Assembly (NCBI RefSeq): GCF_009017415.1
Contig: NC_092404.1
Coordinates: 1,054,001 to 1,118,000, forward strand
Source of the DNA: Aspergillus flavus
Lineage: Eukaryota > Ascomycota > Eurotiomycetes > Eurotiales > Aspergillaceae
Direction: 5' to 3'
Length of the DNA stretch: 64,000 nt
Made by a program: the position numbers and the translations under genes. Positions 10,521-23,027 of the stretch are shown piece after piece. How positions within the stretch are numbered: position 1 is the stretch's first letter; each line of letters begins with the position of its first letter. Below the pieces are notes generated by a model that did not search any database, was not told the origin of the DNA, and worked only from the letters and a program-made list of their open reading frames with translations.

Positions 10521-11300
10521 ATCCCGTGATGATCGCCTGAGGCTAACGAACTATTATAGCGGCTAGTAAAGATAACAGTCTGAGCATACTGCCCATATGA
10601 AACATAGTCATGACCGCCAATCAGTCCATATATGTGGACAAGGTATTGACTTATGCCCTGGGGTGTAGAAATCAGAGTAAGCGAGAGATATAAGAAATCG
10701 ATTTCTGACTGGATTATCAATCTAGGTACGATCAGTAGGAAACTGAAGACCTTTTTATAGTCAAGTTTATACAAAAGCTCTCAGAAGCCACAAAGGGCGT
10801 CAAAGGGCAGAAACAAAATAATAAAGGCATAGTGGCGAAGGCAAACAGCTTATAAAGATGCTAAACGTCCACAGGATTGACATATCAAAAGTCGCTCCCA
10901 GTTCAGCACCACGGCAAACTAAACTATCTAGGGCAGCAGACAACAAGCTGCTGTCCATGTCAGCTCTGGATTTGTTATATAGTCATATCTGATAATCAAC
11001 CTTCAACATGTTTTGATGTATTCTAGTGGTGATTGTAGACCCTATTTGGCGAAGGAGGTCCAGTTGTACAAGAGAACCACATAGATATATATATATATCC
11101 TTGGAAAGAGATGTTCAATACAACAAATGTATTGGAAATGTTTATTTTGAAGATGACCCTCTCGGTTTTACCCATTGCGGGGGCCAGCATTTTAGAGTTA
11201 TAAAAATACCATCAACTGTATGTGAGAAAAAGATAAGATACTAACTATTATTGTAGGTTCAACAAAGGACAGACAGAGGGTAGGCACTCAGGAGACAAAC
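10521..11300. other. Intergenic, no gene seen
   Basis: AT-rich with scattered stops in all frames. Short frames here have no family resemblance. Confidence 0.4.
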
Positions 11301-11302
11301 TC

Positions 11303-11316
11303 AAAAAAGCAAAAAA
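11303..11316 (-). terminator. Pol III T-run terminator of tRNA-His
   Basis: Two runs of six A on the + strand (six T on the transcribed sense) lie 30-43 nt downstream of the tRNA 3' end, as expected for RNA polymerase III termination. Confidence 0.55.
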
Positions 11317-11345
11317 GAAGTTACAAATCAAGTCATACGCCTTGT

Positions 11346-11436
11346 TGGCGCTGCTGGGAATCGAACCCAGGTCAATTCGGATTTGCTGGGTGGGAACCAC
11401 CACAACGAATTATGATCACCACTACACTACAGCACC
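11346..11436 (-). tRNA. tRNA-His (GTG) with a ~19 nt intron
   Basis: Read on the reverse strand, the acceptor stem GGTGCTG pairs with CAGCGCC (one T-G pair) and the discriminator is A. The anticodon stem ATTCG pairs with CGAAT around a TT-GTG-G half-loop. About 19 nt (TGGTTCCCACCCAGCAAAT) follow position 37 before the 3' half-loop C, which is the standard place for a eukaryotic tRNA intron. The T arm CTGGG-TTCGATT-CCCAG is perfect, and GTTCGATTC is a B box. The anticodon GTG decodes His; the extra G-1 is added after transcription. There is no CCA in the DNA, as expected for a nuclear gene. Confidence 0.88.
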
Positions 11437-11774
11437 TTGATTTGTTGAGAAATTGTTCTTGATATGAATCTATAAAGCTAGTTGCTGTTATACAAAGGGC
11501 CGTCAAATACAGAACATCGGCAATGGTATTAGCCGTTGACTGTGGGAATGGATCCTATTCTCCACAATCCAAGTCGTTAGTATTACTCTTCATCCTAGGT
11601 TAAGTGGGGGGGGGAGGAGATGTCGTTCTGTTTTCTAGATTTCACAGACCCCTCCTTTGCATCTATCTCATAGTGTTAAGCCCAATTCCTTTACTCTGTC
11701 GCAGAGCGTAGGTAGAGGATATGATACTGTCGATGCACCCCGGATATACGGCTTAATGCACCGCCGTCGATCAG

Positions 11775-11836
11775 CGGGGTGATATCCGGACGAAATTCCC
11801 ATCCCACCCACCAACAACCCCCGGATTGCTAATCCG
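11775..11836 (+). promoter_or_regulatory. Paired CGG/CCG inverted repeats, candidate Zn2Cys6 binding sites
   Basis: Two elements lie about 265-325 nt upstream of the dioxygenase ATG. At 11775-11789 there is CGG-N8-CCG(G). At 11822-11836 there is a perfect 6-bp inverted repeat CGGATT-GCT-AATCCG, that is CGG-N9-CCG. Inverted CGG triplets are the classic target of Zn2Cys6 dimers that control catabolic genes. Which factor binds is unknown. Confidence 0.45.
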
Positions 11837-11989
11837 CCATAATCCCAATGGCAATTCCCATCGGCAGATCCATCGGGGAGAACTTACACATTCCCCATGA
11901 AGGAACCAATTCCGCTGCAACCATGCTTATTCAACTCTTATGCATCATCCGATCTGCCCAATGCGGGGGGTGATGATCCACTCTTTCTT

Positions 11990-12060
11990 GCAGTATATAG
12001 GAACCACAACTCGCAATTGACTTTTCCCCTTTACTTTTGTCTTCTTCCACCCATTCTTAG
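11990..12060 (+). promoter_or_regulatory. TATA box and CT-rich core promoter of the dioxygenase
   Basis: A TATATA element at about 11993 is followed, 30-60 nt later, by a T/C-rich tract (cttttcccctttacttttgt). The ATG lies about 105 nt downstream of the TATA, giving a short leader. Confidence 0.5.
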
Positions 12061-12099
12061 TGATACGTACTCTTCAATAGTGAGGAATTGAAACACAAA

Positions 12100-13240
12100 A
12101 TGGATCCCTCACAGGTTAAAATCCCACCCATGAAGGACCTGACGGTCGACAACATTACGGAAAATGTCATCCGCATTAACTCGCTGTGTGAGGATGAGCG
12201 CATGAAATATGTTCTCGAACGACTGGTTTCGCATTTACATGATTTCGCCCGCGAAACGAGACTCAGTTCTCAGGAATGGATGGCAGGGTTAATGTTCCTT
12301 ACGGAGGTGGGGAAGATTTGTTCGGATGTGCGACAGGTAAGTAAACTGTATTCTACTTCCATACCACCCAAATAAAACACGGAAAAAAAAAGGTCATGAT
12401 ACTGACATGAAAAAAGGAATTCATCCTTCTCTCCGACATCCTCGGACTCTCAATCCTCGTCGACTCAATCGACCACCCCAAACCCCCCGGCTCGACCGAA
12501 GGTACAGTCCTCGGCCCCTTCCACACGCACGAAGCCGAAGTGATGCCCCACGGTGACAGCATGTCCCACGACCCCAAAGGCGAGCCGCTCCTCGTCGTCT
12601 GCACGCTCAAAGATACCAACGGCAACCCCATCTCCGACGTGAAGATCGATATCTGGGAGACGGACTCCACGGGCCACTATGACGTGCAGTATGCGGATCG
12701 GAACGGCCCCGATGGCCGCTGTATCATGCGCAGTGATGACTCTGGCGTGTTTTGGTTTAAGGCGATTACGCCGGTGCCGTACCCGATTCCGCATGATGGG
12801 CCGGTCGGGAAGTTGTTGAAGAAGTTGCATCGCCATCCGTTTAGGCCGAGTCATATGCATTTTATGTTTGAGAAGGAGGGGTATGATCATTTGATTACGT
12901 ATGTTTCTCTCTCTCTTCTATGCTCTATCTGTTGTTGGTTTTGGGGTGTGGGTGGCTAATGGTTGGTAGGGCGCTTTATCTTCGGAATGATCCGTATGAG
13001 ACCTCGGATGCGGTCTTCGGAGTCAAGGATTCTCTGGTGGTTGATCTCGGGAAGGCAGGCCCGGAGTATGCGAAGAAGTATGGTGTTTCGGAGGACCATG
13101 CTCTTCTGACATATGACTTTGTCTTGGTTTCGGATGCCGAGACCAGCGCTTTGCGCGAGCGGAACTCTAAGGTGGCGTTGGACAAACTGGGCCGCAAGGT
13201 GAAGATAGTGAACGGTTTGCCTGTGCCGGATCTGGATTAG
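12100..13240 (+). CDS. Intradiol ring-cleavage dioxygenase (hydroxyquinol/catechol 1,2-dioxygenase type)
   Basis: Exons 12100-12336, 12417-12898 and 12970-13240 join in phase into 329 residues. The enzyme class opens catechol-type rings between the two hydroxyls with non-haem Fe(III), feeding the beta-ketoadipate pathway. An N-terminal helical dimerisation domain (to about residue 110) precedes the catalytic domain. The expected iron ligands are visible: Tyr in GHYDVQY, Tyr in TPVPYPIP, and two His in RPSHMHF. GPVG-x-LL and HPFRPSHMHF are most like hydroxyquinol and chlorocatechol dioxygenases, so hydroxyquinol is the likelier substrate, but residue-level specificity cannot be settled here. 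There is no signal peptide, so it is probably cytosolic. It converges with the Vps3-like gene, leaving only 82 bp between the stops. Confidence 0.9.
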
Positions 13241-13322
13241 GTAATGAACTTGGATGTGATGTGAGATGAATTAGTATGGTCGTCATTTATGTCGTTATGT
13301 ACACTATCAATAGAACATGGTA

Positions 13323-16300
13323 TCAATCACCGCCACGAGGTTCAACCATATCTCCGAAATCATCCCCATCATCGGCGGGCAGAACTGCGGGGGCATTGGC
13401 CTCTTTTAAGCACCGCAGTCCCTCGCCGTCCTCCAGCCAGCCGCCGACCTTCTCCACTCCCTCGATATACTCCGCGCCTACCCGTAAGTTCAAGCTTGCA
13501 CTGAGCGCTCGTTCTATCCGGGTTTCACGGGTCTCTGAGATGAGCACTCGGAAGACATGCGCAAGAAACCCGCTCAGAATATCAACACTCCAGTTATCTG
13601 GAATAAGCCGGAGGACCTCGCCCACATCGAACCAGGATGCAAATCGTGCCAAGAGGTCACTAGTTCGTTCGATGCATTCCGAAGGGTCCTGGATATGTAG
13701 AAACTCATCGAGCAAATACCCGAACAGCTCGCTCTGGTGCGACCGGTCAGCAAATTCTGTGGAAGTGTTTGTCGAGCTGGTACTCCGAGGACCGCCGAAT
13801 AGGCAGTATCGAACTGCAGAGTCGTAGTCGCCAAGGCCATGTGTAAGAAGGTGCAGGGCTTCTCGATGACGACCCTGGAGCCCATCGAGTATAATAGACT
13901 CCGATACGAGTTCGTTTTGAAATGGCTCAATCCGTGCAAGAACAGCTGGAATGGAATACGTTAATTTGGGAGACGGGACCGACGAGAATTGACTACTACC
14001 GCCTCCGCCAAGCAACTGGAGAAGCCGAAGTCGAGATTGCCACCAAGATTCAGAGGGTGTGTTTTCGTGAATAAAGTTCATATACGTTGGTTTCGGTGGT
14101 TGTAATGCACGGTAAGTCGAATATGATTCCGCAAGCGACGACCGAGCAGCAGGGGAGGTCTCAAGAACAGAGAGCACAGTATCAAGATAATATGAAAGGA
14201 GGTCATCTGCGTATTGTGTATACTAGGTCAAGAGTTAGCAGATAGAAATTTAAAAAGGAGATGGGGTAGAGCCAACATTCTTTGAGAAAACCAGGTGCTC
14301 CAAGTAATCTTGAACTGCGTTGGGTGCTCGTTCCTTGAGCAGGCGGACAACATTTGCAGGGTCTAATTTGACTCTACTAGTGTTGTCCGCAAAGACTTGT
14401 ATACCAAGACTAGGGTTTCGCTGTGCCAACCAAGCACCATATTCCTCAACAAGCTGTGCATCTTTGATCTTGACCAAATACCTGCGCATCTGTGTCTCAA
14501 CGCCAGAGGCGGTGGTCTCATTCCCAGAATCTTCCTCCCCTTCAATGATCCGCCGCCACGTCTTGAGGACATTACGGGACATCTTTTGGCTCTGGTACAA
14601 GCGACTCAGGAGAAATAGTCGCTTGTAGTTTTCCAGAAGCGCGACTGCCCGGTCAAAGTTACCCTTCCAATTATCCACCAGCCTATTCAATTCCGTACGT
14701 GTTCGTGAAGAAAGGCGGTGTTCCGTAGGTACATTTGAATCTTGTTCCAGCAGCAGATGCAGGAGAGCCGCATCGACGCTATCGAATATGTAAGCGTCGT
14801 CCGTAATGCTGCCATATCCTCGTTTTTGCTGCCAGGCAAGTAAGAAACGCTTGATCATATTCAAGACCCCGCTATCAAAGACGTCGGGTTCTTTGGAAGC
14901 TTTTACACTATCCAGGCGCTTAAGGTACACCTCTGAAACCTCTGCCAGACCCCCATGAACCCAGATGCCCTGCGGTCCTTGCAGAACTTCTTGGCGCAGA
15001 AGGGGGACCAGTAACAAGGCCACTCTAGGGTCCAGCTCACCGGCAATGAGTGCTTTCTCTGTGGCATCGATCGTCGCTCCATCCCTGACAGTCGGGTCCA
15101 TGAAGACCAGATCGCCGAATAGGAGTAAACTGGATTTTTGCTTCACGTAGTTCAAGCCCAGGAACTCAGCCTCCGACTTAGGCTCTGCTTCTTGTACCAT
15201 TTTGATAATGTCCATAATCACATCACGCCTTAAGACACTGTGGTCGCTCCCCTGCGATTCTTGGGCACCTTGAAGCGCATCGTTCAATTGCATAGTCAAA
15301 GGGTTTTTCACGACCCGCCAAATCTGATTACCACTCCACAAAACAAGGCTGCTTTGGGTTTTGCCCAATCCACGCGCGAACTTAGCTTCGTCGGCATTTC
15401 GCTCCGCTTCCCAATCGGGCGTGTCTTTCGTTCCTTCGGCGTCGATTGCCTCCTGAGATTCGAACAGTTCTTTTTCTTTCTGTAGCTGCTCTATCGATGC
15501 CTGTGTTCTCGGGTCGGTTGCAGGTATATGTGGTGATAGCGACGGGGTTCTCAAACGGACCATTTGCAGCAATTCCCTCATCTCGCCTACTTCGAGCTGG
15601 CTGGGGGAGAGTGTATGGAGAAGTCCAACGTGAGATTGCACGGAAGGTATCTCTACCCAGCTTTTGTGATTGTCTGCATTTCCGGGGTCGACATCCCAAA
15701 GTTGTACCTCCAAAAACTTGCGTAGCTTTCCGTCTTGGTCGGCCTCTATGACTGCAAGGATGAGATCCTCACGGGTGTCGTTGGGTGCTCCAATAAGGTT
15801 ATTTTCGTCGCCCTTGTCAATGACAACCGACTCCGGGTACTTGTGAAATGTGATTGTTCCGCGGACTACATCACCGTCCACGTTGACAAACATTCCAACT
15901 CCTGGTTCGGTCGCATCGGTGCCTCTAACCAGCAAAAACTCAGATGATGTCGGAGAAAGAATATGTGGTTTTAATTGTGTCGACGATTGCTTTGGCAATG
16001 GTGGAAGCGGCTTTGGATCTTCACGAGGACTAGGCTGCGAATCGCGCGATGGGTGCTCCGATGATGTCCTTGGCGAAGTACTATCACCTCGTTCCTTCGA
16101 GCGTGAACGGGTGGGTGTCCCGGAAGTGGAGGAGAGTTCAGGTGTTACAGAGCTTGAACGATCCTGTGAAGCTGATCGTGCATTCGGCTGAAGCATCCCG
16201 GAAAGTGTATTCAAACTGGGGCTTCTGCCATGTGCATGGCTCTCGGCAGAAGAGCTAGGTGACAACGAGGCGGGCGGCATGTCTTCTACTTGACCAGACG

Positions 16301-17284
16301 CTAAGGCTTCATCGAAGAAAGACATTGGAAACAAAGGTATCTTTTGTTGATGTTCCACATCTAGCAGGGAATACGAGCGAGCATCCGCAGCACAGGTAAT
16401 TATGCCTCGTCGTGATGCTGTCAAACATCCGGGAAACTCAATGTTCCGCACCAGTCGAGCATCGTCGCCAATCCGCACGAGCATCATTTTGTTCTGCGTT
16501 GCAACCATTACAACCGGCCTCTCCGGCTCATCCATAGATGCATTCTGGTCAAGACCACCGATCCAACAACAGTTGTTAACCTTCGTGTTCTCGCGGAATG
16601 CTGGGCTGAGCTCCGGTAGCAAGTAGAATGTAGCAGTTCCATTGCAGAGAATGCAGGCTTTGTTCACGGATGGAAGGAGAACAATTTGCTGGATACCTTG
16701 CTGCCTGTTCGTCACTGAAGCGTTCTTGGAAAACGGAATGGGCAATCTCGAGGCTAAAATGAAGGATGGCTCGTTGGTGTTATCCGATGGATCAGGCGGA
16801 AGGCAGACAAAATGTAAGATTTCAGCAGCGGAGGTTCCGATATAGAGGTTGTCATCTGTCAATGGCAGTTAGCGCATGCGATGGAATTGTCCAAACGATG
16901 TCGTCTTGGAGCAGACATACTCCAATATTCAACGCAAGTGATATGGACGTCGTCATTGGGGTCGTCAGCCGTCAGAGGTACTTCATCGAAAAGAGGTCGT
17001 AGCATATAAGGTACGGCTTTCGGTGGAGTGATCTTCCGCTTCTTGCGGGGAGTGGTGCCATCGTCTTCTGACACCATAATGAGGCCCGCTCTGGTGTCAC
17101 GATATGAGATGGTTCCTGGCACGGCCTCTGAGGGGAAACGTCGGAAGCTTTGGAGGTGATGTCCTAAAGTGGCTTAAGAGTGGGCCCCAGCCGGGGTTAG
17201 ATTTTGCTGACTCAGGCACACCCAGTGGAGTCTTTCCCTACGTCTACTACGTCGTATCAAAGTATCAAACTTCCTCTCCACCAT
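13323..17284 (-). CDS. Vps3-like CORVET tethering subunit (TGFBRAP1/Vps39 family, CNH domain)
   Basis: The main exons are 17122-16921, 16855-14277 and 14222-13323, all joining in phase, for more than 1220 residues. The N-terminal block has the Vps3 signature: LRPLFDEVPL, ITCVEYW, then NLYIGTSAAEILHFV, which opens a citron-homology-like propeller. It is followed by a low-complexity Ser/Pro/Arg linker (about residues 270-360). The long C-terminal half is alpha-solenoid with KRFLLAWQQKRGYG and LLEYL-type repeats. Vps3 links Vps21/Rab5 endosomes within CORVET. The second exon has no ATG before a stop. An upstream mini-exon (ATG 17282-17284, MVERKFDTL..., donor GTAGGG, acceptor CCTCAG) fits the phase and is my tentative start. 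Splice 14223-14276 uses a weak GTTGGC donor. Confidence 0.8.
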
Positions 17285-17967
17285 AACAAAGTACGTGTAC
17301 TTTTGTTTCAATTCTATACTCAACAACGGATATAGTCTAGGCTACTTAACTACGCAATTGACGGCCTCTTCTTATCAACTGTATTGTCTCGGTTATGGGC
17401 TCTTATATGCACCGTGCTCGGTGTCTACACCACACTCTAAATATCTTTATAGTACTAGCGCTAATAGTGCAATTAACTTTGATTCCATGGACCTGGAAGC
17501 ACTTAAAGGTACTGTAGCAGATATAAGTTTCAAGGATGCAGTAATATCTCAGGTATATCTCATACACGGGTATACCTGGGAACAATGTATATCCTACAGT
17601 CTCTATTGAGGATTGTGAATTGAAATGAACAATGTTTACAGGGTGTCAATTGACCAACATAGCACACATGAAACAGTTATAACATGGAAAGATACTCTGT
17701 GCGCCATTAATCAACAAAGAGATTTAGATGACATGTTCCAGGGTCTACTACGTGTCCCGCGGCACATGTCATGTCAATCTAAGAAAAGCAGTAGCTTACG
17801 CGTTCGGATCATCATCGGGCCGCCCGGAGCGTCTCATGTCTCCGCATCGCATACTGTATTGTTACTCAGAGTCTCTTCTTCTCAGAAGCGGTGTTGATGT
17901 TCTTTTTTCCTGTGGGGCCGTCGTTCAAGATTCAATGTATTTGTAATAATCTATAAAATCCTCAAAT
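17285..17967. other. Divergent intergenic region between Vps3-like and CASP genes
   Basis: No gene was seen. It carries the promoters of two endomembrane-traffic genes head to head. Confidence 0.4.
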
Positions 17968-20410
17968 ATGGATTCTTTCGCGCTTACGGAGGGCATTGTG
18001 CCTGATTCAAACAATCAAGATGGCCACGATGCCGAAAAGGACACCACTGGAAAGTTGCCCGAGGGGGCTAACAAGTTTCAACGCGCTATTGCAGCTTGGA
18101 GAGGTACCTTACTTAAAATGGCATATTCTGACGTACCCAGTTTGGAAACTAACTAGTCGGCTTTAAACAGGTATTGACCTGTCCAATACGATCGCGAAGT
18201 TAGATTCGACTGCCTCCGACATTGTCGCTCAGCAGCGCGATGCCCTCGTTCAAAGGAAGGATCTCGCCCAGAAGACGAAGGATTTCCGAAAGCTGGATGA
18301 CGCGACCAAGCTGGCGGAATTCAAGGGCCTGTTGAAAGGTTTGTACCTTTCCCTACGGATCTCGTTTCGGCACTGGCGGGCTAACGGGTTCATGACCAGC
18401 GTACCAAAGCTTTATCGACGTCTTGACGAACCAGGGGAAAGCCTCTTCCAACGCTTTCCTACAGCTATACTCTTCCTTGTCAGAGGCCCCTGACCCTTAT
18501 CCGCTCCTTGAGGCATCCGTCGACTCCCTCGTTCATTCCGAAGAAACCGTACCGAAATTAACCTCCGAACGGAACCAACTACAGAGCAACGTGGACCGCC
18601 TTACCTCTCAATTAGATGATGCTGAAAAGCGACTCGAAGAAGAACGGACCGCAAGAAAGAAGTTGGAGGATAACCAGGAATCAAAGATCAAAGAGATTGA
18701 GTCTTCTTGGTCAGCCGTTTTGTCGGAGAAATCGAACAATTGGACCGCCAAGGAGAAGAGCTTGGAAGAGAAGGTAGAGAACCAAGAACGCTTGATCAAG
18801 GAACTCAAAGCGAGCTATGAGGTCTCACAACGGCTGGGCCAAGAAGAGAGTAGTGGTGATGGCCACCAACAAGGAGGGGCTACCGCTGCGGAACTGGAGC
18901 TGGTGTCAGCCGATCTCGAAAAGACTAGTATTAGGCTGGCAGAAGTAGAGGCAAGGAATGAGCAATTGAGACTTGAGCTGGCTCAAGTTGTCTCGCATTC
19001 GCAGCCAGAGCAGACAACATCCGTTGAAGAAGACCCCGCATACCTTCGCCTTCAATCGGAGAACTCTTCCCTATTACGCAAGTTGGATGCAGCACGTTTT
19101 GACAGAGAGTCTGAACGGCATTCTTGGGAGGCCAAGATATCGCAATCCGAGAGGCATGGCGCCAAAGTTGCCGCTGAGAGAGATGAGTTACGAACGAGGT
19201 TGGACAAGGTCGCGGATTATGAAGATATCCGCCGCGAGCTGGAGATGATAAAAGTAGGTGGCTATACCCTTTTCCTTCAACGAATGCTAACAGCCGCCTA
19301 TAGTCTATCGAATTTTCTGCCGGTGACGATGATGATGCCCGAGACTCCACGGATGATGCCGCGATCGCCGCCAATGGCGCCTCCAAGGCTGGTGCAAAGA
19401 ACAGTTTAGAGCAGCTTCTGATGTCTAGAAACAAGAAGCTCACGGACGAACTCACCATTTTACGGGTATCACACCGGGACCTCCAGGGCCAACTCGAGAC
19501 TCTGCGTGAAGACCTGTCGACGACTAAGGAGGAGCTTGAAAAGTCCCAGAAACTCTCTACTACTCTTGAGAATGATCTCCTTCGGGTGCAGGAAGAGGCA
19601 GCGAATGCCTTCCCATCATCTGCGATGTCCGTTGCAGGCACGTACACATCAAGGCACCCCTACTCCTCTCGCCGGGGAGGTACGTCGCCGACATCATCAA
19701 TCATCTCGGGCTTTGACCACTCTTCTGGGTCTTCCAACACCATGGATGCCATTCGAGCAGGAGAACCTGTTGGGGGTGGCTCAGGCTTATTGCCGATGAT
19801 CCAGGCACAGCGAGACCGGTTTAAGAAGAAGAATGCGGAGTTGGAGGAGGAGCTCTCAAAAATGTACAACTCAGTAAAGTCGCTTCGGCAGGAAGTTTCT
19901 TCTCTTCAGAAGGATAATCTCAGTCTGTATGAAAAGACTCGGTATGTATCAACATACAACCGTGGCCAGGGGGGCTCCTCCTCTGCAAGTGCCTACGGGA
20001 ACAAGCCGAGCGCATCCTCTGTCCATCTGTCTGCGGACACACCATCGGGACTCTCACTTGATCGCTACCAATCTGCCTACGAGGCCCAGATTTCGCCGTT
20101 TGCTGCTTTCAAGGGCCGGGAATCTGTACGGGCATATAAACGCATGAGCCTCCCTGAGCGGGTTGTCTTCTCTCTTACCCGAATAATCCTGGCTAATCGG
20201 ACTAGCCGGAACCTATTCGCCGGGTATTGCTTCGCCATCCATATTCTTCTGTTCGCTATGTTATACATGATGAGCACGATGGAAATTGAGAAGCACAGCG
20301 CAAGCTTAGGTGCTGCTGCTGTGGCTGGTGGAGCTGGCAACATCCATAGTAGCGGCCAGCAATTAAACGGGGACGACTGGCAACAAGAGGGATTCCATAA
20401 TGGCAGATAG
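17968..20410 (+). CDS. CASP-family golgin (Coy1-like), Golgi membrane coiled-coil protein
   Basis: Four exons (17968-18103, 18171-18338, 18400-19253, 19304-20410) give 754 residues. An N-terminal conserved block (NKFQRAIAAWR, GIDLSNTIAKLD, QQRDALVQRKDLAQKTKDFRK) is followed by long Glu/Lys/Leu-rich coiled coils, and then by the CASP C-terminal domain. That domain shows LLPMIQAQRDRFKKKNAELEE, LRQEVSSLQKDNLSLYEKTRY, RYQSAYEAQISPFAAFKGRE and RVVFSLTRIILANRTSRNLF. A single transmembrane helix (YCFAIHILLFAMLYMM) and a short lumenal tail complete the tail-anchored golgin plan. The family acts in intra-Golgi retrograde tethering. The Ser/Gly-rich insert in the centre is of low complexity. All introns are GT-AG, 50-67 nt. 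Confidence 0.92.
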
Positions 20411-21519
20411 ATAGGGGGCTGGACTTTCCCAATTTTTCCTGGATGCGATCTCACCTTTCGTTGATTTGCGGGAGTTGGCGTCTATGGGTAACGATATTAA
20501 GAATGTACTATTCATCACTATATTTCCGATTAGCTCTGCAGGCAAGAAGTTAGACTACTATCTAAATACCCTTTCTATCTTAATAGCTGCACATTTTCAG
20601 TGCCGAGAGAGAGTTCGAAACTACCTAAGATAGTATCCCTCTTGATAAGTTCATTACCAGTCTTTTGTACGGAGTAGAGTGATAGATAATTGACGACTAT
20701 ATATTAGTATCCCTAGGTATAGCTATTTTAACTACTAATAGTTTCAGTACCTAGAGTAATGTTTTAAATTATTATCTATATTTGATATACTAAGATCTTA
20801 AAACCTTTTTATAAAATAAGTAAAAGTCTCATTATAATAGAGAAGAGCAAGGCGCTAGGCCAGTAAAAATATATTATAGAAGCCTAATGTAATCCCCTGA
20901 ACCACTGACAATGATCCTATCAGTAAGTTACTTTTCACGCCGAGAGAATTATGAAGGCATAATAGAACATACTTGGGTAAATAGTCTACAAGAGACACAA
21001 GGCATGAAAATCTATATCCTGGTCAGGAGAAGTAATTCTTTTCTGCCTTTTACGGAGCAACGGAGAGCATTAGCGTACAAAAATAGTGAGCAAGGCATAT
21101 CGTAGTAATAAAGACGCTTGTAATAATTCCCATACGATAATAGATACTTAAAGGGTATACTATGGGAAGGCGACCGTAGCCATAGAATGTGGGCTAGATC
21201 ATCGATATCTTTGGGCCGTAACGTTTCCCAGTACACGTGGAAAGTCAACACCCAAGGCAGCTTCATTGCAGGCCACACTGCATTAGTTACATCCAGAGGG
21301 ATAAAACGTTTCATCAGGTAGCCATGCATGAATAGGATGTTCATGTCGGCACGTGTTTGCTGGTCGTCACCTTCCACTCGGCCCAGTATATGTGCATCCG
21401 AGGGTACTAACTGTGCAACTGCATATCATTCCCAGGAATCATTTGCTCATCGTGGTTGAGGAAAAATCAAGATTCTACTGTACACATCACTGATTATTTC
21501 ACTTCAAGAAAAGGCCCCG
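20411..21519. other. AT-rich intergenic stretch marking the island edge
   Basis: About 1.1 kb, very AT-rich between 20560 and 20900, with no complete gene. This is where conserved housekeeping genes give way to accessory genes. A possible coding relic lies inside and is listed separately. Confidence 0.45.
21012..21430 (-). pseudogene. Unrecognised coding-like relic
   Basis: The reverse frame reads with protein-like composition (DAHILGRVEGDDQQTRAD, MNILFMHGYLMKRFIPLDV, WVLTFHVYWETLRPKDIDDL). It lacks a clear ATG at its upstream end and a recognisable domain. It could be a terminal exon or a decayed fragment. I do not recognise the family. Confidence 0.25.
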
Positions 21520-23027
21520 ATGGCGATCTCTTCGATAATCTTGAATCACGAGGAGAAGCGTATTCGTGAATTTTACCGCATAGTTTACTTATTAAGCTCC
21601 CTAGGCCTCAGGAGAGGAGATCGCATCAAGAGAGGAGATCGCATCAACAGAGGAATTTCAGTTGAACAGAAAAAATTCAGTGTTGCGGAATATAGGCGGA
21701 ACGTTGCCGACGCGTTGGCATACATATCTGCGTATGACAAAACGCCAGCCCGTGTGACTGCTGTTGCGCTTGGAATCGAAGAGGGTAGGCTAGTTGTATG
21801 GATAGCAGCTAACCAGGAGGTGAAGCCCAAAGTCGAGAATTTCCTAAACAGCGTGCTCAGTCGGCTTGATCAAATCGCATATGATCCTGAGTTGGAATGT
21901 GATGATTTGGTTGATTTCGTCCTCCAGTTCAACTGGAAAGGAGTCAAGAAATACCACGAGAAATTTGGTTCTGAATGGGCCAGTTACTACGAACCTCTCC
22001 AATCCTCAGGTCGGTCATTGAATCATTGCTCCTAGCGTATAAGAGACACACATGGCTAATGATTAGAGGAATAGGTCACAGCGTTCTCCGAGAGTTGAAC
22101 CACTGGGTTCAAGAAACATGCCCCAAACCTGGTAAGCCGGAGGATATGGCGGACCTGGCGAGGAAGTGCTACGAGGAACGCAAAAGAAACGGTGGAGTGT
22201 TCCATATGCTGAACGAAGCTACCAAGCAGGGCATTATGTCTTCCAAAGTGTCTGAGCAGTTATGTAACCTGCTTTACAAGATCGGGAAACATATTACTAT
22301 GTGCTTAAACTTGATCGATGCGAGAATGTCGCTCACGGAGGACTTCAAGCATGGTGCCGTGGTGAAACCAGTTCGTGTCCCTGCCCGACACCTTGACAGA
22401 ACTGAATGGAGATTTTCCTTTGATAGCATTACAACTCATATATTCCGGAGTGAAAGTGAGAAGCAGACATTTTACGGCCACGTTGATCTTTTCCATGATC
22501 ATGAGGTGATATCGGAAAAATTGCAGACATGGGTCAAGAATCCTCTTCGAGTGCACGCAGAGATTCAACTGATCAACCACTTTGATACCAATAACAGCCC
22601 GCTACTCGAGGAAAGAAATCCATACATTGGCTGTAGTAAGCCTGCTTGTTACCTATGTTACAAGTATATTGCCCACCATCCCAGACAATGGTTTCGGCCA
22701 CCTTCCCATCAAAAGCTTTATTATTCTTGGAGTCTCCCAAAACCGCGAGGGAAGGAGAACCGTGAAGAGTTCTTGGCTACAACAGCAGAAGTCCTCCAAC
22801 GCGAACTACGAGAAGATATTGCGAACAAGCGGGGGCCGAGATCGGAATTTGACGATTCGACTGCCGGGGTCACATCAGTTCCTCATACTTATGCAATGAA
22901 GAAAGAGGGATATGTCAACCCACAGTCGACTGTTGGTAGAACTATGGAAGCAGGGCACGGTAAGGCGGGACCCCTTGCTCTTCACGAATGGCTCTATCTA
23001 ATTGATGTAAGCTGGCATATCGTCTAG
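21520..23027 (+). CDS. OTT_1508-like deaminase-fold protein (HAE ... PACxxC)
   Basis: Two exons (21520-22009, 22075-23027) make 480 residues. The C-terminal part carries a cytidine-deaminase-type zinc signature: HAE at 324-326 (VHAEIQLI) and CSKPACYLC with Cys355 and Cys358. This matches the fungal OTT_1508-like deaminase group, proposed (from comparative genomics of the deaminase superfamily) to act on nucleic acids. The N-terminal ~200 residues are helical, with a paralogous counterpart in the next gene. Substrate and activity are not known. The gene lies tail to tail with a second, diverged copy, 344 bp stop to stop. A (GAG)n repeat follows the stop. It could instead act on free nucleotides. 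Confidence 0.75.

Larger units (their letters stand above)
11437..12099. other. Intergenic with dioxygenase promoter
   Basis: Apart from the marked palindromes and TATA element nothing coding is evident. Confidence 0.4.

Noticed and set aside
13276..13827. 183-codon + strand frame over the Vps3-like 3' end
   Set aside because: Antisense shadow of the conserved Vps3-like C-terminus.
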